Below are positions 1 to 8,346 of a stretch of DNA of 64,000 nt, piece after piece (position 1 is the stretch's first letter; every line of letters starts with the position of its first letter). Source of the stretch: Thiomicrospira aerophila AL3. GTDB taxonomy: Bacteria > Pseudomonadota > Gammaproteobacteria > Thiomicrospirales > Thiomicrospiraceae. Under the pieces are notes generated by a model. It was not told the DNA's origin. It did not search any database and saw only the letters and a list, made by a program, of their open reading frames with translations. The position numbers and the translations under genes are program-made. Where the stretch lies: positions 1,736,001 through 1,800,000 of the forward strand of contig NZ_CP007030.1 of the NCBI RefSeq assembly GCF_000227665.2, written 5' to 3'.

Positions 1-360
1 GATAATGATCAAACACGCGCCGATATCTGCCGAGCCTTTGAACTGGCTGTTGCCGAAACCCTCACCGTAAAGTGCAAACGCGCCCTTATTGCAACAGGTA
101 TGAATCGGTTGGTGGTATCGGGTGGAGTCAGCGCAAATCGTGCTATCCGTGCCAGCCTAACTGAACTCATGGCACAACGCGGTGGCGAAGCTTTTTTTCC
201 CCGACTCGAGTTTTGTACCGACAACGCGGCGATGATTGCGTTTGCCGGTGCCATGCGTTTGCAAGCGGGTCAACAGAACCCATCACTCAATTTTTCAGCC
301 AAAGCGCGCTGGCCGCTTGACCAGCTTGAATCACCTATGCCAACTAGGGCGAACGCTTAA
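1..360 (+). CDS. tsaD: TsaD, tRNA threonylcarbamoyltransferase (C-terminal part)
   Basis: C-terminal part of the ASKHA-fold subunit that, with TsaB and TsaE, puts threonylcarbamoyl on A37 of ANN-decoding tRNAs. The window opens inside the gene: the frame is open from base 1 to the TAA at 358-360, giving 119 residues. The stretch [13 protein letters not shown] matches the conserved GGVxANxxLR block, and [12 protein letters not shown] matches the DNxAMIAxAG block near the C-terminus of the family. The 3' end overlaps the convergent plsY gene by 17 nt. The start and the N-terminal metal-binding histidines lie outside the window. Confidence 0.93.
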   Translation, partial: DNDQTRADICRAFELAVAETLTVKCKRALIATGMNRLVVSGGVSANRAIRASLTELMAQRGGEAFFPRLEFCTDNAAMIAFAGAMRLQAGQQNPSLNFSAKARWPLDQLESPMPTRANA

Positions 361-946
361 AGGTTTCTTCACCACGAACCAAGCGACCAATATTACTGCG
401 ATGACGCCAGAATAATAACAAGGTCATCGCAAGCGTTAGCCAAACCCAGCTTAGCTCACCGGTTAAAAAGTAAAGATAAACCGGAGCAAGCAGGCTGGCA
501 ATCAGCGCCGAAAGCGACGAAATCTTCAACCCCTTGGCGATAAATAACCAGGTTGCCGCCACCAGCAGGCCTGCCCAAAAATGCACCGCAAGCATCACCC
601 CAATAAAGGTGGCGACACCCTTGCCACCTTTAAACTGGAAAAACACCGGGTACAAATGCCCCAAAAATGCCGCCACCCCAACCAATATCACCCATAAAGG
701 TTCAAAGCCTAACGCATGGGCTAACAGCACGGGCACCACCCCTTTAAGCATATCACCCGCAAGCGTTATCCCTGCGGCACGCTTACCTTTTTCACCACCA
801 ATGCGTAATACATTCGTTGCACCCGGATTGCCCGAGCCCGCTTCTCGTGGATCACCCAACCCCATAATGCGACACACAATAATGGCGCTTGAAACCGAGC
901 CCAATAAATAAGCTGCTACCAATAGCAAGCCAAAAATTACTTCCAC
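344..946 (-). CDS. plsY: PlsY, acyl-phosphate:glycerol-3-phosphate acyltransferase
   Basis: Inner-membrane enzyme of the PlsX/PlsY route; it acylates the sn-1 position of glycerol-3-phosphate from acyl-phosphate, the first step of phospholipid synthesis. 200 residues, the usual size. Two family motifs are visible: SGNPGATN at about residues 38-45 and [18 protein letters not shown] at about 96-113 (the glycine- and lysine-rich phosphate-binding loop). Several hydrophobic segments agree with a multi-span membrane protein. It is divergent from folB, with 45 bp between them, as in many gammaproteobacteria, and its 3' end runs into tsaD. Confidence 0.95.
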   Translation of the reverse strand: MEVIFGLLLVAAYLLGSVSSAIIVCRIMGLGDPREAGSGNPGATNVLRIGGEKGKRAAGITLAGDMLKGVVPVLLAHALGFEPLWVILVGVAAFLGHLYPVFFQFKGGKGVATFIGVMLAVHFWAGLLVAATWLFIAKGLKISSLSALIASLLAPVYLYFLTGELSWVWLTLAMTLLLFWRHRSNIGRLVRGEETFKRSP

Positions 947-991
947 AACGCCTCCGATATTCGATAAACTGCGCGCTATTATAGCTTTTTA

Positions 992-1387
992 ATGAAAAAA
1001 TTATTAAACATGAACAGGTCATCACCGCCTTCAGATTTCATCTTCATCGATAACCTTCGCATCAACACCCTAATAGGCATCCATGCTTGGGAACAGGTTC
1101 AACCCCAACCTTTGGTGTTCAGCTTAAAGCTCTATTGTGACTTTACGCCGGTTTTTAATTCCGCCCAACTAGAGGATTCGATTGATTATGCAGCCGTCGC
1201 CAGCACCATCGAACTGCACTGCCAAGCTAAAGCGCATCGACTGATTGAAACACTAGCGCACGATATTCTTACCCGCCTGCTGAACGACTTTCCGTTAATC
1301 CAAGGGATCGAACTTACCCTTGCCAAACCTCATGCAGTGGCCGCCAGCCAACAAGTTGGCTTACAAGTCACCCGTTGGCGTACATAA
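992..1387 (+). CDS. folB: FolB, dihydroneopterin aldolase
   Basis: Folate pathway enzyme that cleaves dihydroneopterin to 6-hydroxymethyl-dihydropterin and glycolaldehyde. 131 residues, somewhat longer than the usual ~120. The core reads FIFIDNLRINTLIGIHAWEQ, the family's start-of-domain pattern, followed by a DSIDYAAV segment with the conserved tyrosine, LIETLAHDI, and a late AKPHAV lysine. The first about 14 residues are extra; an in-frame ATG at 1010 would give a more usual N-terminus. The MidA-type methyltransferase gene follows after 5 bp, suggesting one transcript. Confidence 0.93.
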   Translation: MKKLLNMNRSSPPSDFIFIDNLRINTLIGIHAWEQVQPQPLVFSLKLYCDFTPVFNSAQLEDSIDYAAVASTIELHCQAKAHRLIETLAHDILTRLLNDFPLIQGIELTLAKPHAVAASQQVGLQVTRWRT

Positions 1388-1392
1388 ATTAA

Positions 1393-2580
1393 ATGAAATC
1401 AACCATGAATGGACTTCCCACACCCGATAGCGATGCGCTCACTTTAAGCAACGAGTTGACCCAGTATATTCGTCGCCGAATTCAACGACACGGCAATCCA
1501 TCCTTTGCCAATTTTATGCAGATGGCCCTTTATACGCCATCACTGGGTTACTATGCTAACGGCTTACCCAAAATTGGAGCCGGTGGGGACTTTACCACAG
1601 CACCGGAAATAAGTCCGATCTTCTCAAAATGCCTCGCTAACCAGGCCTGGCAAGTGTTAAATCAAATGAACGATGGCCATATTCTGGAGTTTGGTGCGGG
1701 ACGAGGCACCATGGCTAAAGATATCCTGCTTCATCTAGCCGACCATGCAGACCAGTTTAACCACTACTACATACTAGAAGTCAGTGCCGCACTAAGAGCG
1801 CAGCAAACCGAGACACTTAGCAGCCTGCCTGAAAAGCTGCGTAATAAAGTCATTTGGCTTGACCAACTTCCTAAGCAACCCTTTAATGGTGTTATCTTGG
1901 CGAATGAGGTACTCGATGCCATGCCTGTTGAACGCATTCGACTTGAACCTGATCAACAACTCCAAGCCTTTGTGAGCTGGGATGATGCGCAACAACACTT
2001 TAGCTGGGCCTATCAACCCATCACGGATACCCGACTGCAAAAAATCGCCAATCGTTTACAGCAGGCGATTGGTGAACCACCGATCCGTGGCTATCATGCT
2101 GAAATTAATCTTAATATACAGCCTTGGTTAAGAAGTCTTGACGAGCTGCTTAACCAGGGAATGCTATTGTTAATAGATTATGGTTATCCACGCAAAGAGC
2201 TTTGGCAGCCCGCTCGCTATATGGGGACGCTTCGTTGTCACTATCAACAACGTGCCCACAACAACCCGTTTTGGCATCCTGGCCTACAAGACATTACGGC
2301 GCATGTTGATTTTACGGCAGTGGCGGAAGCCGCTTATGCGGCGCACTTTAAAGTGGCTGGCTACACCACCCAAGCCCACTTTTTAATGGGTACGGGCTTA
2401 TTAGAGTTTAGCTTGCAGCAAGATCAAGACGTGGTCGTGCAATTGCAACTTTCGCAACAAATAAAACGCCTTACCCTGCCCGATGAAATGGGGGAAAGCT
2501 TTAAAGTCATGGCCTTGACGAAACAGTTCGACTCGCCCTTGATTGGTTTTCAACAGCGAGATTTACGCCACCAACTCTAA
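1393..2580 (+). CDS. MidA-family SAM-dependent methyltransferase
   Basis: 395-residue member of the MidA/NDUFAF7 family (DUF185, COG1565). The mitochondrial relative methylates an arginine of a complex I subunit; the bacterial substrate is not established. Family hallmarks are the N-terminal block around residues 50-77 (LGYYAN... GDFTTAPEISPIF) and the SAM-binding loop ILEFGAGRGTMAKDIL at about 97-112, followed by VILANEVLDAMPVER, the motif typical of this family. It sits 5 bp behind folB. The palindrome CAGGCCTG at 1642-1649 codes QAW in this protein. Confidence 0.88.
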   Translation: MKSTMNGLPTPDSDALTLSNELTQYIRRRIQRHGNPSFANFMQMALYTPSLGYYANGLPKIGAGGDFTTAPEISPIFSKCLANQAWQVLNQMNDGHILEFGAGRGTMAKDILLHLADHADQFNHYYILEVSAALRAQQTETLSSLPEKLRNKVIWLDQLPKQPFNGVILANEVLDAMPVERIRLEPDQQLQAFVSWDDAQQHFSWAYQPITDTRLQKIANRLQQAIGEPPIRGYHAEINLNIQPWLRSLDELLNQGMLLLIDYGYPRKELWQPARYMGTLRCHYQQRAHNNPFWHPGLQDITAHVDFTAVAEAAYAAHFKVAGYTTQAHFLMGTGLLEFSLQQDQDVVVQLQLSQQIKRLTLPDEMGESFKVMALTKQFDSPLIGFQQRDLRHQL

Positions 2581-2634
2581 CCAAATGTTATGATTGTGCA
2601 GATTTAAACCCACTAATTTAGTAAGACACCTCCT

Positions 2635-3402
2635 ATGGATATATTTCACGCTATTGTTCTCGGTATTATTGAAGGTCTCACCGAGTTTTTACCGATTTCA
2701 TCGACCGGTCACCTGATTGTCGCCGCCGAACTGATGGGATTGCACCAGGACGACCACAATACGGCGTTTAAAATCATTATCCAACTGGCGGCGATTTTAG
2801 CGGTTTTTGCCACCTATGCCGAACGCTTTCACCCCAGCCAATATCAACTGTGGATTAAGGTGTTTATTGCCTTTTTGCCAATCGCCAGCATCGGGTTTTT
2901 ATTTGCCGACTCGATTGAAGCCCTGTTTAATGTGGCCACGGTGGCCTGGATGTTTATTATCGGCGGGATCATCTTTTTGGTGGTCGAGCATTTTTACAAA
3001 GAAAGCCAGCATACCGTGCGCAATCTCGATCAACTGACTTATAAACAAACCCTATGGGTTGGCTTTGCACAAATTTTTGCCCTGATCCCCGGTACCAGTC
3101 GTGCCGGCGCGACCATTATTGGTGGCATGCTGACGGGGCTGGACCGCAAAACCTCGGCAGAGTTTTCTTTTTTACTCGCCTTACCGGTATTAACGGCGAC
3201 CTCCGGTTACTCCCTACTAAAACACTATGATGCCTTTGCCCAAACCAGTTTCACGCCTTTAATAGTTGGGTTCGTAGTTTCTTTTCTAGTCGCCTGGCTA
3301 TCAATTAAATTGTTCTTAAAATTTTTACAACACTTCACCTTTCGTGCCTTCGGCATCTACCGTATTTTGCTTGGCAGTGCGTTATTGATTTGGTTTGTTT
3401 AG
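2635..3402 (+). CDS. uppP: UppP, undecaprenyl-diphosphatase
   Basis: Integral membrane phosphatase (BacA/UppP) that recycles undecaprenyl pyrophosphate to the monophosphate carrier for peptidoglycan and O-antigen precursors. 255 residues with about eight hydrophobic spans. The two catalytic blocks are clear: [15 protein letters not shown] near residues 13-27 and [14 protein letters not shown] near 152-165 (conserved Ser, Arg). Preceded by an AAGACACCTCC-type ribosome site 54 bp after the upstream gene. No terminator is obvious behind it, but a strong new promoter follows at 3441. Confidence 0.95.
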   Translation: MDIFHAIVLGIIEGLTEFLPISSTGHLIVAAELMGLHQDDHNTAFKIIIQLAAILAVFATYAERFHPSQYQLWIKVFIAFLPIASIGFLFADSIEALFNVATVAWMFIIGGIIFLVVEHFYKESQHTVRNLDQLTYKQTLWVGFAQIFALIPGTSRAGATIIGGMLTGLDRKTSAEFSFLLALPVLTATSGYSLLKHYDAFAQTSFTPLIVGFVVSFLVAWLSIKLFLKFLQHFTFRAFGIYRILLGSALLIWFV

Positions 3403-3440
3403 CAGGTTATTAGAGCAATAAAATAAATTTATAGACAAAC

Positions 3441-3469
3441 TTGACAAACCAAATTATCCCTTTTATAGT
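3441..3469 (+). promoter_or_regulatory. Sigma-70 promoter for the omp-mgtE transcript
   Basis: TTGACA at 3441-3446, a 17-bp spacer, then TATAGT at 3464-3469. A perfect -35 with optimal spacing, the best promoter match I saw in the window. Predicted start of transcription is near 3476. Confidence 0.8.
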
Positions 3470-3502
3470 TTGCACAGTTTTTCAATTAACGGAGATCCTT
3501 TA

Positions 3503-3562
3503 GTGGACAGTAGTTCTGGTGACAGTTGTTGCTTACATACTATTTTAAATAAACCCGCTTAG
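3503..3562 (+). CDS. Possible 19-residue leader peptide
   Basis: GTG-started ORF ending in TAG, placed about 27 nt after the predicted transcription start. GGAG at 3491-3494 is 8 nt before the GTG, a good ribosome site. The product contains GDSCCLHTI, with paired cysteines and one histidine, which would suit a metal-responsive or ribosome-stalling peptide. A 9-bp hairpin begins 18 nt after its stop. I do not recognise it as mgtL or any named leader peptide; it may be a chance ORF. Confidence 0.3.
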   Translation: MDSSSGDSCCLHTILNKPA

Positions 3563-3859
3563 GTCTCGCATTCTGTTAGTTTGCTTGTCTCCCCTGCGGT
3601 AACAAGCAAATCAAATCATCGTCTTCCGACAATCATTGTTTTGCTCAAAATTAAAATACAACGCCTTTAAAGGGTATGTGTAGCTTTAGGCTAATTATTT
3701 AACCTAAATCTGCCCAACTTTTTGATCTTTTCACACCTATTGTTAAATTACAATTTGGTGCGATGGCGTATGTGCATCCCTTATCCAAGCCTGCTTGATA
3801 AAAACAGGTCTGGTCATGCACAACTATGTAAAACACTTAATCGAAAATACACCACTAAA

Positions 3860-3880
3860 GTCTCCCATAACTAAGGAGAC
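3860..3880 (+). promoter_or_regulatory. Hairpin sequestering the ribosome site of the 3887 gene
   Basis: GTCTCC (3860-3865) and GGAGAC (3875-3880) form a perfect 6-bp stem with a 9-nt loop. The 3' arm contains the GGAG ribosome site, 8 nt before the ATG at 3887. Closing the stem should lower translation, so an upstream structure or a factor could switch it. Confidence 0.45.
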
Positions 3881-3886
3881 CGTGTT

Positions 3887-4597
3887 ATGAAAACACGTTT
3901 CAAGCTAAAAAAACTTACCCTGGCAACGCTGCTTGCTGTTCCAGTCACGGCTTTCGCCGGCTCACCAATGAACGTTGATGATGCTGGCATCCTAGACCAC
4001 AAATCTTGCCATGTTGAAGCTTGGGTAGATAACTATTCTAAAGCGAATGAAATTTGGGTTGCACCGGCTTGTAACTTAAATGGTCATTGGGAACTAGGCT
4101 TTGCGCTGGGACACGCTAACTTTGATGATGCAGACAGCTTTAACCTGTACGGCCTAAATGCCAAAACGATGCTTACCGAACAAGACGGTTGGGCGGTTGC
4201 ATTGAGCCTGGGCGTGGTCTTGGCCGACAAAATTGAACATGATCAAGCCGTTTATACATTGCTCGCACCGATCAGCTTTAACCTATTGGATGATCAATTA
4301 GATTTACACCTAAATCTTGGACTCAGCCGTGATCAAACCCTAAAAAAAGACTTTGCGCTTTGGGGTATCGGTGCGGAATACCATTTCACCGATTCTGTGC
4401 GCGGCTATGTTGAAGCTTTTGGCAATACCGAAAGCGGTGACCATGAAACACGCGGTTATCAATTCGGTGCGGCCTTTAATGTCACTGACAAATGGCAACT
4501 GGATATCAGCTATGGCGACAGCTTAAAAGACGCTGATAATGAAACCAACTATGTCCGCTTAGGTTTTGTCTATGAAACCGCAAGCTGGCTGAAATAG
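3887..4597 (+). CDS. Predicted outer-membrane beta-barrel protein
   Basis: 236 residues. Residues 1-24 form a Sec signal peptide with a lysine-rich start, a hydrophobic core and a likely cut after VTAFA. The mature part alternates polar and hydrophobic residues in short strands separated by Asp/Asn/Gly turns (for example DKWQLDISYGDSL, NYVRLGFVYE), as in small 8- to 10-strand outer-membrane barrels. Two cysteines near the start of the mature chain (KSCHVE and PACNLN) could form a disulfide. I cannot assign a substrate. It shares a leader with mgtE1, 124 bp upstream of it, so a link to divalent-cation supply is possible but unproven. Confidence 0.6.
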   Translation: MKTRFKLKKLTLATLLAVPVTAFAGSPMNVDDAGILDHKSCHVEAWVDNYSKANEIWVAPACNLNGHWELGFALGHANFDDADSFNLYGLNAKTMLTEQDGWAVALSLGVVLADKIEHDQAVYTLLAPISFNLLDDQLDLHLNLGLSRDQTLKKDFALWGIGAEYHFTDSVRGYVEAFGNTESGDHETRGYQFGAAFNVTDKWQLDISYGDSLKDADNETNYVRLGFVYETASWLK

Positions 4598-4721
4598 AGC
4601 GAAGGCTTTTTAAACCCTGTAAGGAGAGACCCTTGTCTTACCCCCCTGAAACCAAGCCAAATCACTGAGCATTATTATGTCCAGTGGCTTGGCGATAATA
4701 ACCAAGATACTGGAGACAATA

Positions 4722-6080
4722 ATGATCCGCGAAGAACTCTTTTATAAAGTGAACGACCTGCTCAAAGCAAATGATGATAAAGGCTTTGCCCGCCTAGTGC
4801 GCAATACCCCGAGCGCTGATCTCGCTGAAATGATGGACAATGCGAAAGCCGAGTTTAACCTTGGCTTGTTACGTAAACTCCCCAGCGCACCTCGTGCCGG
4901 ATTATTTAGTCACTTTTCGGCGAGCCTGCAAGACCTGTTGCTTCACTACATGGAGCTTGAAGAAATAGCAGAACTATTTACGCATATGCCATCTGATGAC
5001 CGGGTTGATATTTACAACCGGATGCCAGACGGCCGCCGCGTTCAAGTGATGCAAGGCATGGCTAAAAAGGAAAGAGAGGACATTTTAAAAATGGCCTCCT
5101 ACGCCGAAGGAACAACCGGCTCCATCACCACCAGCGACTATGTTTCAGTCCCTGCTGGTATTAGTGTCCGCGATGCGTTGCAACGCGTTCGTGCCCAAGC
5201 ACCTAATAAAGAAACTATTTACACTATTTATGTGGTTAACCCCAATCGCCAATTGGAAGGCGCCCTTTCACTGCGTGATCTCATCATGGCAGACGAGAGT
5301 GCCGCGATAGAAAATATTATGAAAACAGAGGTCGTCTACGCCAAAGCAGAATGGCCATGCGAACAAACGGCTAATTTAATTAGCCGCTATGACCTACTAG
5401 CGATTCCGGTGACCAACGGCGGCAACAAATTAATTGGCATTGTGACCGTGGACGATGCGATGGATGTCAGCGAAGAAGAAGCCACCGAAGACTTCCACAA
5501 AGGTGGCGGCACCATGGCGTTAAAAAACATTTCGATGAAAGACGCGACCGTTGGGCTGCTCTATAAAAAGCGCGTATTTTGGCTGGTGCTATTGGTGTTT
5601 GGTAACATTTTCTCCGGTGCGGGTATTGCCCACTTTGAAGAAACCATTTTGGCTTATGTGGCATTGGTATTCTTCTTGCCGCTATTGATTGACAGCGGCG
5701 GAAATGCCGGCGCCCAGTCTTCAACCTTGATGGTTCGCGCACTAGCAACCGGTGATGTCATACTTAAAGACTGGTTCTCGATGCTGGGCCGTGAGTTTAG
5801 TGTTGCACTCCTACTTGGATTATCAATGGGACTCGCGGTAGCCACATTAGGTATTTTCCGTGGTGGTTATGAGATTGCCTTGGTGGTATCCATGTCAATG
5901 GTGGCGATTGTTATTGTAGGCAGTGTGATTGGTATGAGTTTGCCGTTTATTTTGTCACGCTTTAAGCTTGATCCGGCGGCGGCCTCAGCACCGTTAATTA
6001 CTACCATTGCCGATGGTGTGGGCGTCATCATCTTCTTCTCAATCGCAGTGATGATGCTCGATATGCCAACCGATGTTTAA
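4722..6080 (+). CDS. mgtE: MgtE-type magnesium transporter, copy 1
   Basis: 452-residue inner-membrane Mg2+ channel/transporter. The order is the family's: N-terminal helical domain (about 1-125), two CBS domains (about 130-255), then a five-helix membrane domain with FLPLLIDSGGNAGAQSSTLMVR, the GNAG pore motif. I choose the ATG at 4722 because GGAG at 4712-4715 is 6 nt before it and MIREELFYK is a normal family start; an ATG at 4677 would add 15 unlikely residues. The stretch GTTGSITTSDYV at the CBS entry departs from the more usual TAGxLMT. An ORF continues in the same frame behind the TAA. Confidence 0.92.
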   Translation: MIREELFYKVNDLLKANDDKGFARLVRNTPSADLAEMMDNAKAEFNLGLLRKLPSAPRAGLFSHFSASLQDLLLHYMELEEIAELFTHMPSDDRVDIYNRMPDGRRVQVMQGMAKKEREDILKMASYAEGTTGSITTSDYVSVPAGISVRDALQRVRAQAPNKETIYTIYVVNPNRQLEGALSLRDLIMADESAAIENIMKTEVVYAKAEWPCEQTANLISRYDLLAIPVTNGGNKLIGIVTVDDAMDVSEEEATEDFHKGGGTMALKNISMKDATVGLLYKKRVFWLVLLVFGNIFSGAGIAHFEETILAYVALVFFLPLLIDSGGNAGAQSSTLMVRALATGDVILKDWFSMLGREFSVALLLGLSMGLAVATLGIFRGGYEIALVVSMSMVAIVIVGSVIGMSLPFILSRFKLDPAAASAPLITTIADGVGVIIFFSIAVMMLDMPTDV

Positions 6081-6100
6081 TTTATAACCTTAAAACAAAT

Positions 6101-6122
6101 TGACCACCAGGCATGGTGGTCA
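6101..6122 (+). repeat. Nine-bp perfect hairpin behind mgtE1
   Basis: TGACCACCA, loop GGCA, then TGGTGGTCA: a perfect 9-bp stem ending one base before the GTG at 6123. No T-run follows, so it is not a standard terminator. Its centre, CCAGGCATGG, differs by one base from CCAGGCCTGG, the palindrome repeated across the window, so it may be a decayed copy. It would also occupy the place of a ribosome site for the next ORF. Confidence 0.6.
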
Positions 6123-6362
6123 GTGATTGCGCCAAAAGAACCCCAAAACGAAGCATTTGAGCTTATGGAAATTATTTTGGAAAAAGCCAAGTACCCCTGC
6201 CAGAATGTCGAAATTAATGTCTTTGGTGAACATGAAGTCGAAATTGAAGCCAAACTGGTATCTCAGTCGATTGATGGCGATGACTTTGAAAAGGTGGTGG
6301 ATCGCTTACGTCGCTCACCTTTTGCAACTCAAGTATTCTGGTCTGCCACTACCTCTGAATAA
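6123..6362 (+). CDS. Small acidic protein of unknown function behind mgtE1
   Basis: 79 residues from a GTG. The pattern of two amphipathic helices and strands (FELMEIILEKAKYP, VEINVFGEHEVEIEAKLV, DDFEKVVDRLRRS) resembles a small ACT/ferredoxin-like alpha-beta domain, but I cannot name a family. It is exactly in frame with mgtE1: the codons from its TAA (6078-6080) to 6123 are open and also read like protein (QIDHQAWWSV). Start is uncertain. The GTG at 6123 directly follows a hairpin and lacks a ribosome site, and an ATG lies at 6165. A C-terminal extension of MgtE reached by stop-codon readthrough is an alternative. Confidence 0.55.
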   Translation: MIAPKEPQNEAFELMEIILEKAKYPCQNVEINVFGEHEVEIEAKLVSQSIDGDDFEKVVDRLRRSPFATQVFWSATTSE

Positions 6363-6469
6363 TGACCGAAATACTGGTAGATTCTTAAGCTAAGGCAACA
6401 AGATTAATTAAGCTGTAACTAATTTTTGTTAAACTAGTCCATAATTTAAAAAAACAAAAAAGTAAGATT

Positions 6470-7867
6470 ATGAGCTATCCATGGGAATATGACCCCTCAC
6501 ATAATGCCAAGGTTTACCACGACCGCCTCGACGAATTAGAGCAACTGCTTAATCAACGTCAATTTGATAAAATCCGCCAACGCATTCAACTGATCGAAGT
6601 ACAAGACACGGCTGAACTGCTTGAAGGTCTTGCCAAAGCCACGCAGATTCTATTTTTTCGGACTCTGCCGCGTAAAACGGCCGCTGCCGTCTTTGCCTAC
6701 TTGTCACAGCCTGCTAAAGAAGACCTCATCTCACACCTAAGTGATGAAGACAGTTTGCACCTAGTTAAAAGCCTAGAAGCTGACGACCGCGCGGCTTTTT
6801 TAGATGAGCTCCCTGCTGAGATAGTCAAAACCCTAACCCAAAAACTTCCCCACGAGCAATTACGTGAAGTGCAATTATTATTGGGTTACCCAGCAGATAG
6901 CGTTGGGCGGGTAATGCGGCCAGATTATGTCGCTATTCATAAAGATTGGACAATTAAATACGCGCTAGATTATTTAAAAAAACTCAATCAAGACACCACA
7001 AGACTGAATACTTTATTTGTACTAGATGAAGATAATATCTTATTAGATGCCCTGCATATTCGAAAACTCGCCTTAGCACTTGACCCTAATGCCACTATTG
7101 CCGATTTAATGGACCATAAGGTTATTTTTATTGAGGCGACAGAAAATCAAGAAAAAGCTGTTGAGATGATGCAGCATTATGACCTCAACTCCTTACCGGT
7201 CGTCGATATTGATGGCGAGTTAGTTGGGATGGTCACGGTCGATGATATCTTAGATATTGCTGAGGCTGAAACCACTAAAGATTTCCATAAAATGGGCTCT
7301 GTCGGCGTAATCAACTTTAATATTAGCGAAGCGAGCCCCGTATTGCTCTATCGCAAACGTATTGGCTGGTTATTACTTTTAGTGTTTGTCAATATTTTTG
7401 CCGGTTTGGCTATTGCCACCTTTGAAGACACAATTGCTGCCGTCGTGGCGCTAGTATTCTTTTTACCACTCATTATTGGTAGCTCCGGTAACGCTGGCTC
7501 ACAAGCCTCCACCCTGATGGTACGGTCATTGGCCACAGGGGATGTTGAACTGCGTGACTGGGGGCGGTTAATCTTAAAAGAGGTCAGTGTTGCGGCTGCA
7601 CTTGGTATCACGATGGGTATTGCTATAGCTTCAATTGGCTATTGGCGTGGTGGCTGGGATTTAGCTGCAGTGGTCGCTATCTCAATGGTCGTAGTGGTAA
7701 TTGTTGGCAGCTTAATGGGCATGAGTTTGCCATTTTTACTGTCAAAGCTCAAAATTGATCCGGCTACGGCAAGCGCGCCCTTAATTACCTCAATGGCTGA
7801 TATTGTTGGCATTCTTATTTATTTTAGTATTGCTGTCGCCATTTTACCCACTAGCCCACCTATTTAA
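6470..7867 (+). CDS. mgtE: MgtE-type magnesium transporter, copy 2
   Basis: 465 residues with the full MgtE layout: N-terminal helical superhelix (1-140), tandem CBS domains (about 145-270, ending in VDDILDIAEAE), and a membrane domain with FLPLIIGSSGNAGSQASTLMVR. Here the canonical GNAGSQ pore motif is intact, while copy 1 has GNAGAQ. The two proteins are clearly paralogous across the CBS and membrane parts, but the N-terminal parts differ. A separate 107-bp upstream region lies before this gene, so it may be expressed independently. A terminator hairpin follows at 7889. Confidence 0.93.
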   Translation: MSYPWEYDPSHNAKVYHDRLDELEQLLNQRQFDKIRQRIQLIEVQDTAELLEGLAKATQILFFRTLPRKTAAAVFAYLSQPAKEDLISHLSDEDSLHLVKSLEADDRAAFLDELPAEIVKTLTQKLPHEQLREVQLLLGYPADSVGRVMRPDYVAIHKDWTIKYALDYLKKLNQDTTRLNTLFVLDEDNILLDALHIRKLALALDPNATIADLMDHKVIFIEATENQEKAVEMMQHYDLNSLPVVDIDGELVGMVTVDDILDIAEAETTKDFHKMGSVGVINFNISEASPVLLYRKRIGWLLLLVFVNIFAGLAIATFEDTIAAVVALVFFLPLIIGSSGNAGSQASTLMVRSLATGDVELRDWGRLILKEVSVAAALGITMGIAIASIGYWRGGWDLAAVVAISMVVVVIVGSLMGMSLPFLLSKLKIDPATASAPLITSMADIVGILIYFSIAVAILPTSPPI

Positions 7868-7888
7868 ACCCAAGACATTTAAATAGAT

Positions 7889-7915
7889 ATAAGGACGCAA
7901 AATACGCGTCCTTAT
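7889..7915 (+). terminator. Rho-independent-like terminator after mgtE2
   Basis: ATAAGGACGC, loop AAAATAC, GCGTCCTTAT: a 10-bp perfect stem followed by TAATTTAA. The 3' tail is only moderately T-rich. Confidence 0.7.
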
Positions 7916-7935
7916 TAATTTAAGGCACACCCTGT

Positions 7936-7965
7936 TTGTAAAATGCTTAATACATAGCGTATTAT
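7936..7965 (+). promoter_or_regulatory. Sigma-70-like promoter of the H-NS-family gene
   Basis: TTGTAA at 7936-7941, 18-bp spacer, TATTAT at 7960-7965. The 5' leader to the ATG at 8017 would be about 45 nt. Confidence 0.5.
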
Positions 7966-8016
7966 TAATAGTTGTAAGAATAGTCCATTCAGTAACAATT
8001 TAAAACAGGATATATT

Positions 8017-8331
8017 ATGAACTTAGATCAAATGAGTGTGGAAGAGTTAATTCGTCTTGAAAAACAAGTACAGAAAATGATTGAACAAAAACAACAGGCA
8101 GAAAAAAAGCAGTTAATTGATGAGTTTAAAGCGCGTGCGGCAAGTTTAGGTTTATCAATTGATTTAGTAATTAATGATGAAAAGCCTGCCAAAAAAACGG
8201 GCGCTAAAGTCGCACCAAAATATCAACACCCATCAAACCCAAGCCTGACGTGGACCGGACGTGGCCGCACACCAAAATGGGTTGAGGAACAAATCAGCGC
8301 AGGTCGCAGCTTAACATCACTTGAAATTTAA
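8017..8331 (+). CDS. H-NS family nucleoid protein
   Basis: 104 residues, shorter than E. coli H-NS (137). Residues 1-45 form a charged coiled-coil for oligomerisation (EELIRLEKQVQKMIEQ...). A lysine-rich linker follows. The C-terminal part KYQHPSNPSLTWTGRGRTPK matches the H-NS DNA-binding domain, with the TWxGRGRxPxW AT-hook-like loop that reads the minor groove of AT-rich DNA. Single gene with its own promoter; convergent with folA. Likely a silencer of acquired AT-rich DNA such as the toxin-antitoxin segments elsewhere in the window (inference). Confidence 0.9.
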   Translation: MNLDQMSVEELIRLEKQVQKMIEQKQQAEKKQLIDEFKARAASLGLSIDLVINDEKPAKKTGAKVAPKYQHPSNPSLTWTGRGRTPKWVEEQISAGRSLTSLEI

Positions 8332-8346
8332 ACCGCATATTTATAT

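Larger units (their letters stand above)
3403..3886 (+). promoter_or_regulatory. 484-bp intergenic region: promoter plus hairpin-rich leader
   Basis: No long gene lies here. It contains a consensus-like sigma-70 promoter (3441-3469), then about 410 nt of predicted untranslated leader before the start at 3887. Within the leader I see a 19-codon ORF with a good ribosome site (3503-3562) and four inverted repeats: 9-bp stem 3580-3588/3602-3610, 6-bp stem 3685-3690/3703-3708, two-part stem 3734-3743/3750-3760, and 6-bp stem 3860-3865/3875-3880 that contains the ribosome site of the next gene. The downstream genes encode an outer-membrane-type protein and MgtE, so a metal- or translation-sensing leader is plausible. 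I could not match it to the M-box or yybP-ykoY consensus. Confidence 0.55.

Noticed and set aside
3403-3886. M-box, yybP-ykoY or fluoride riboswitch
   Set aside because: I looked for the conserved core sequences of each and did not find them; only unspecific hairpins and an ORF can be supported.
5467-5845. Antisense ORFs in mgtE, and similar long antisense ORFs in leuS, valS and gapdh
   Set aside because: They are mirror readings of strongly biased coding sequence, with no ribosome sites or domains.
6127-6393. ORF of 88 codons in the other frame behind mgtE1
   Set aside because: It overlaps the more protein-like frame at 6123-6362, and its product is a Lys/Trp-rich string without domain-like pattern.
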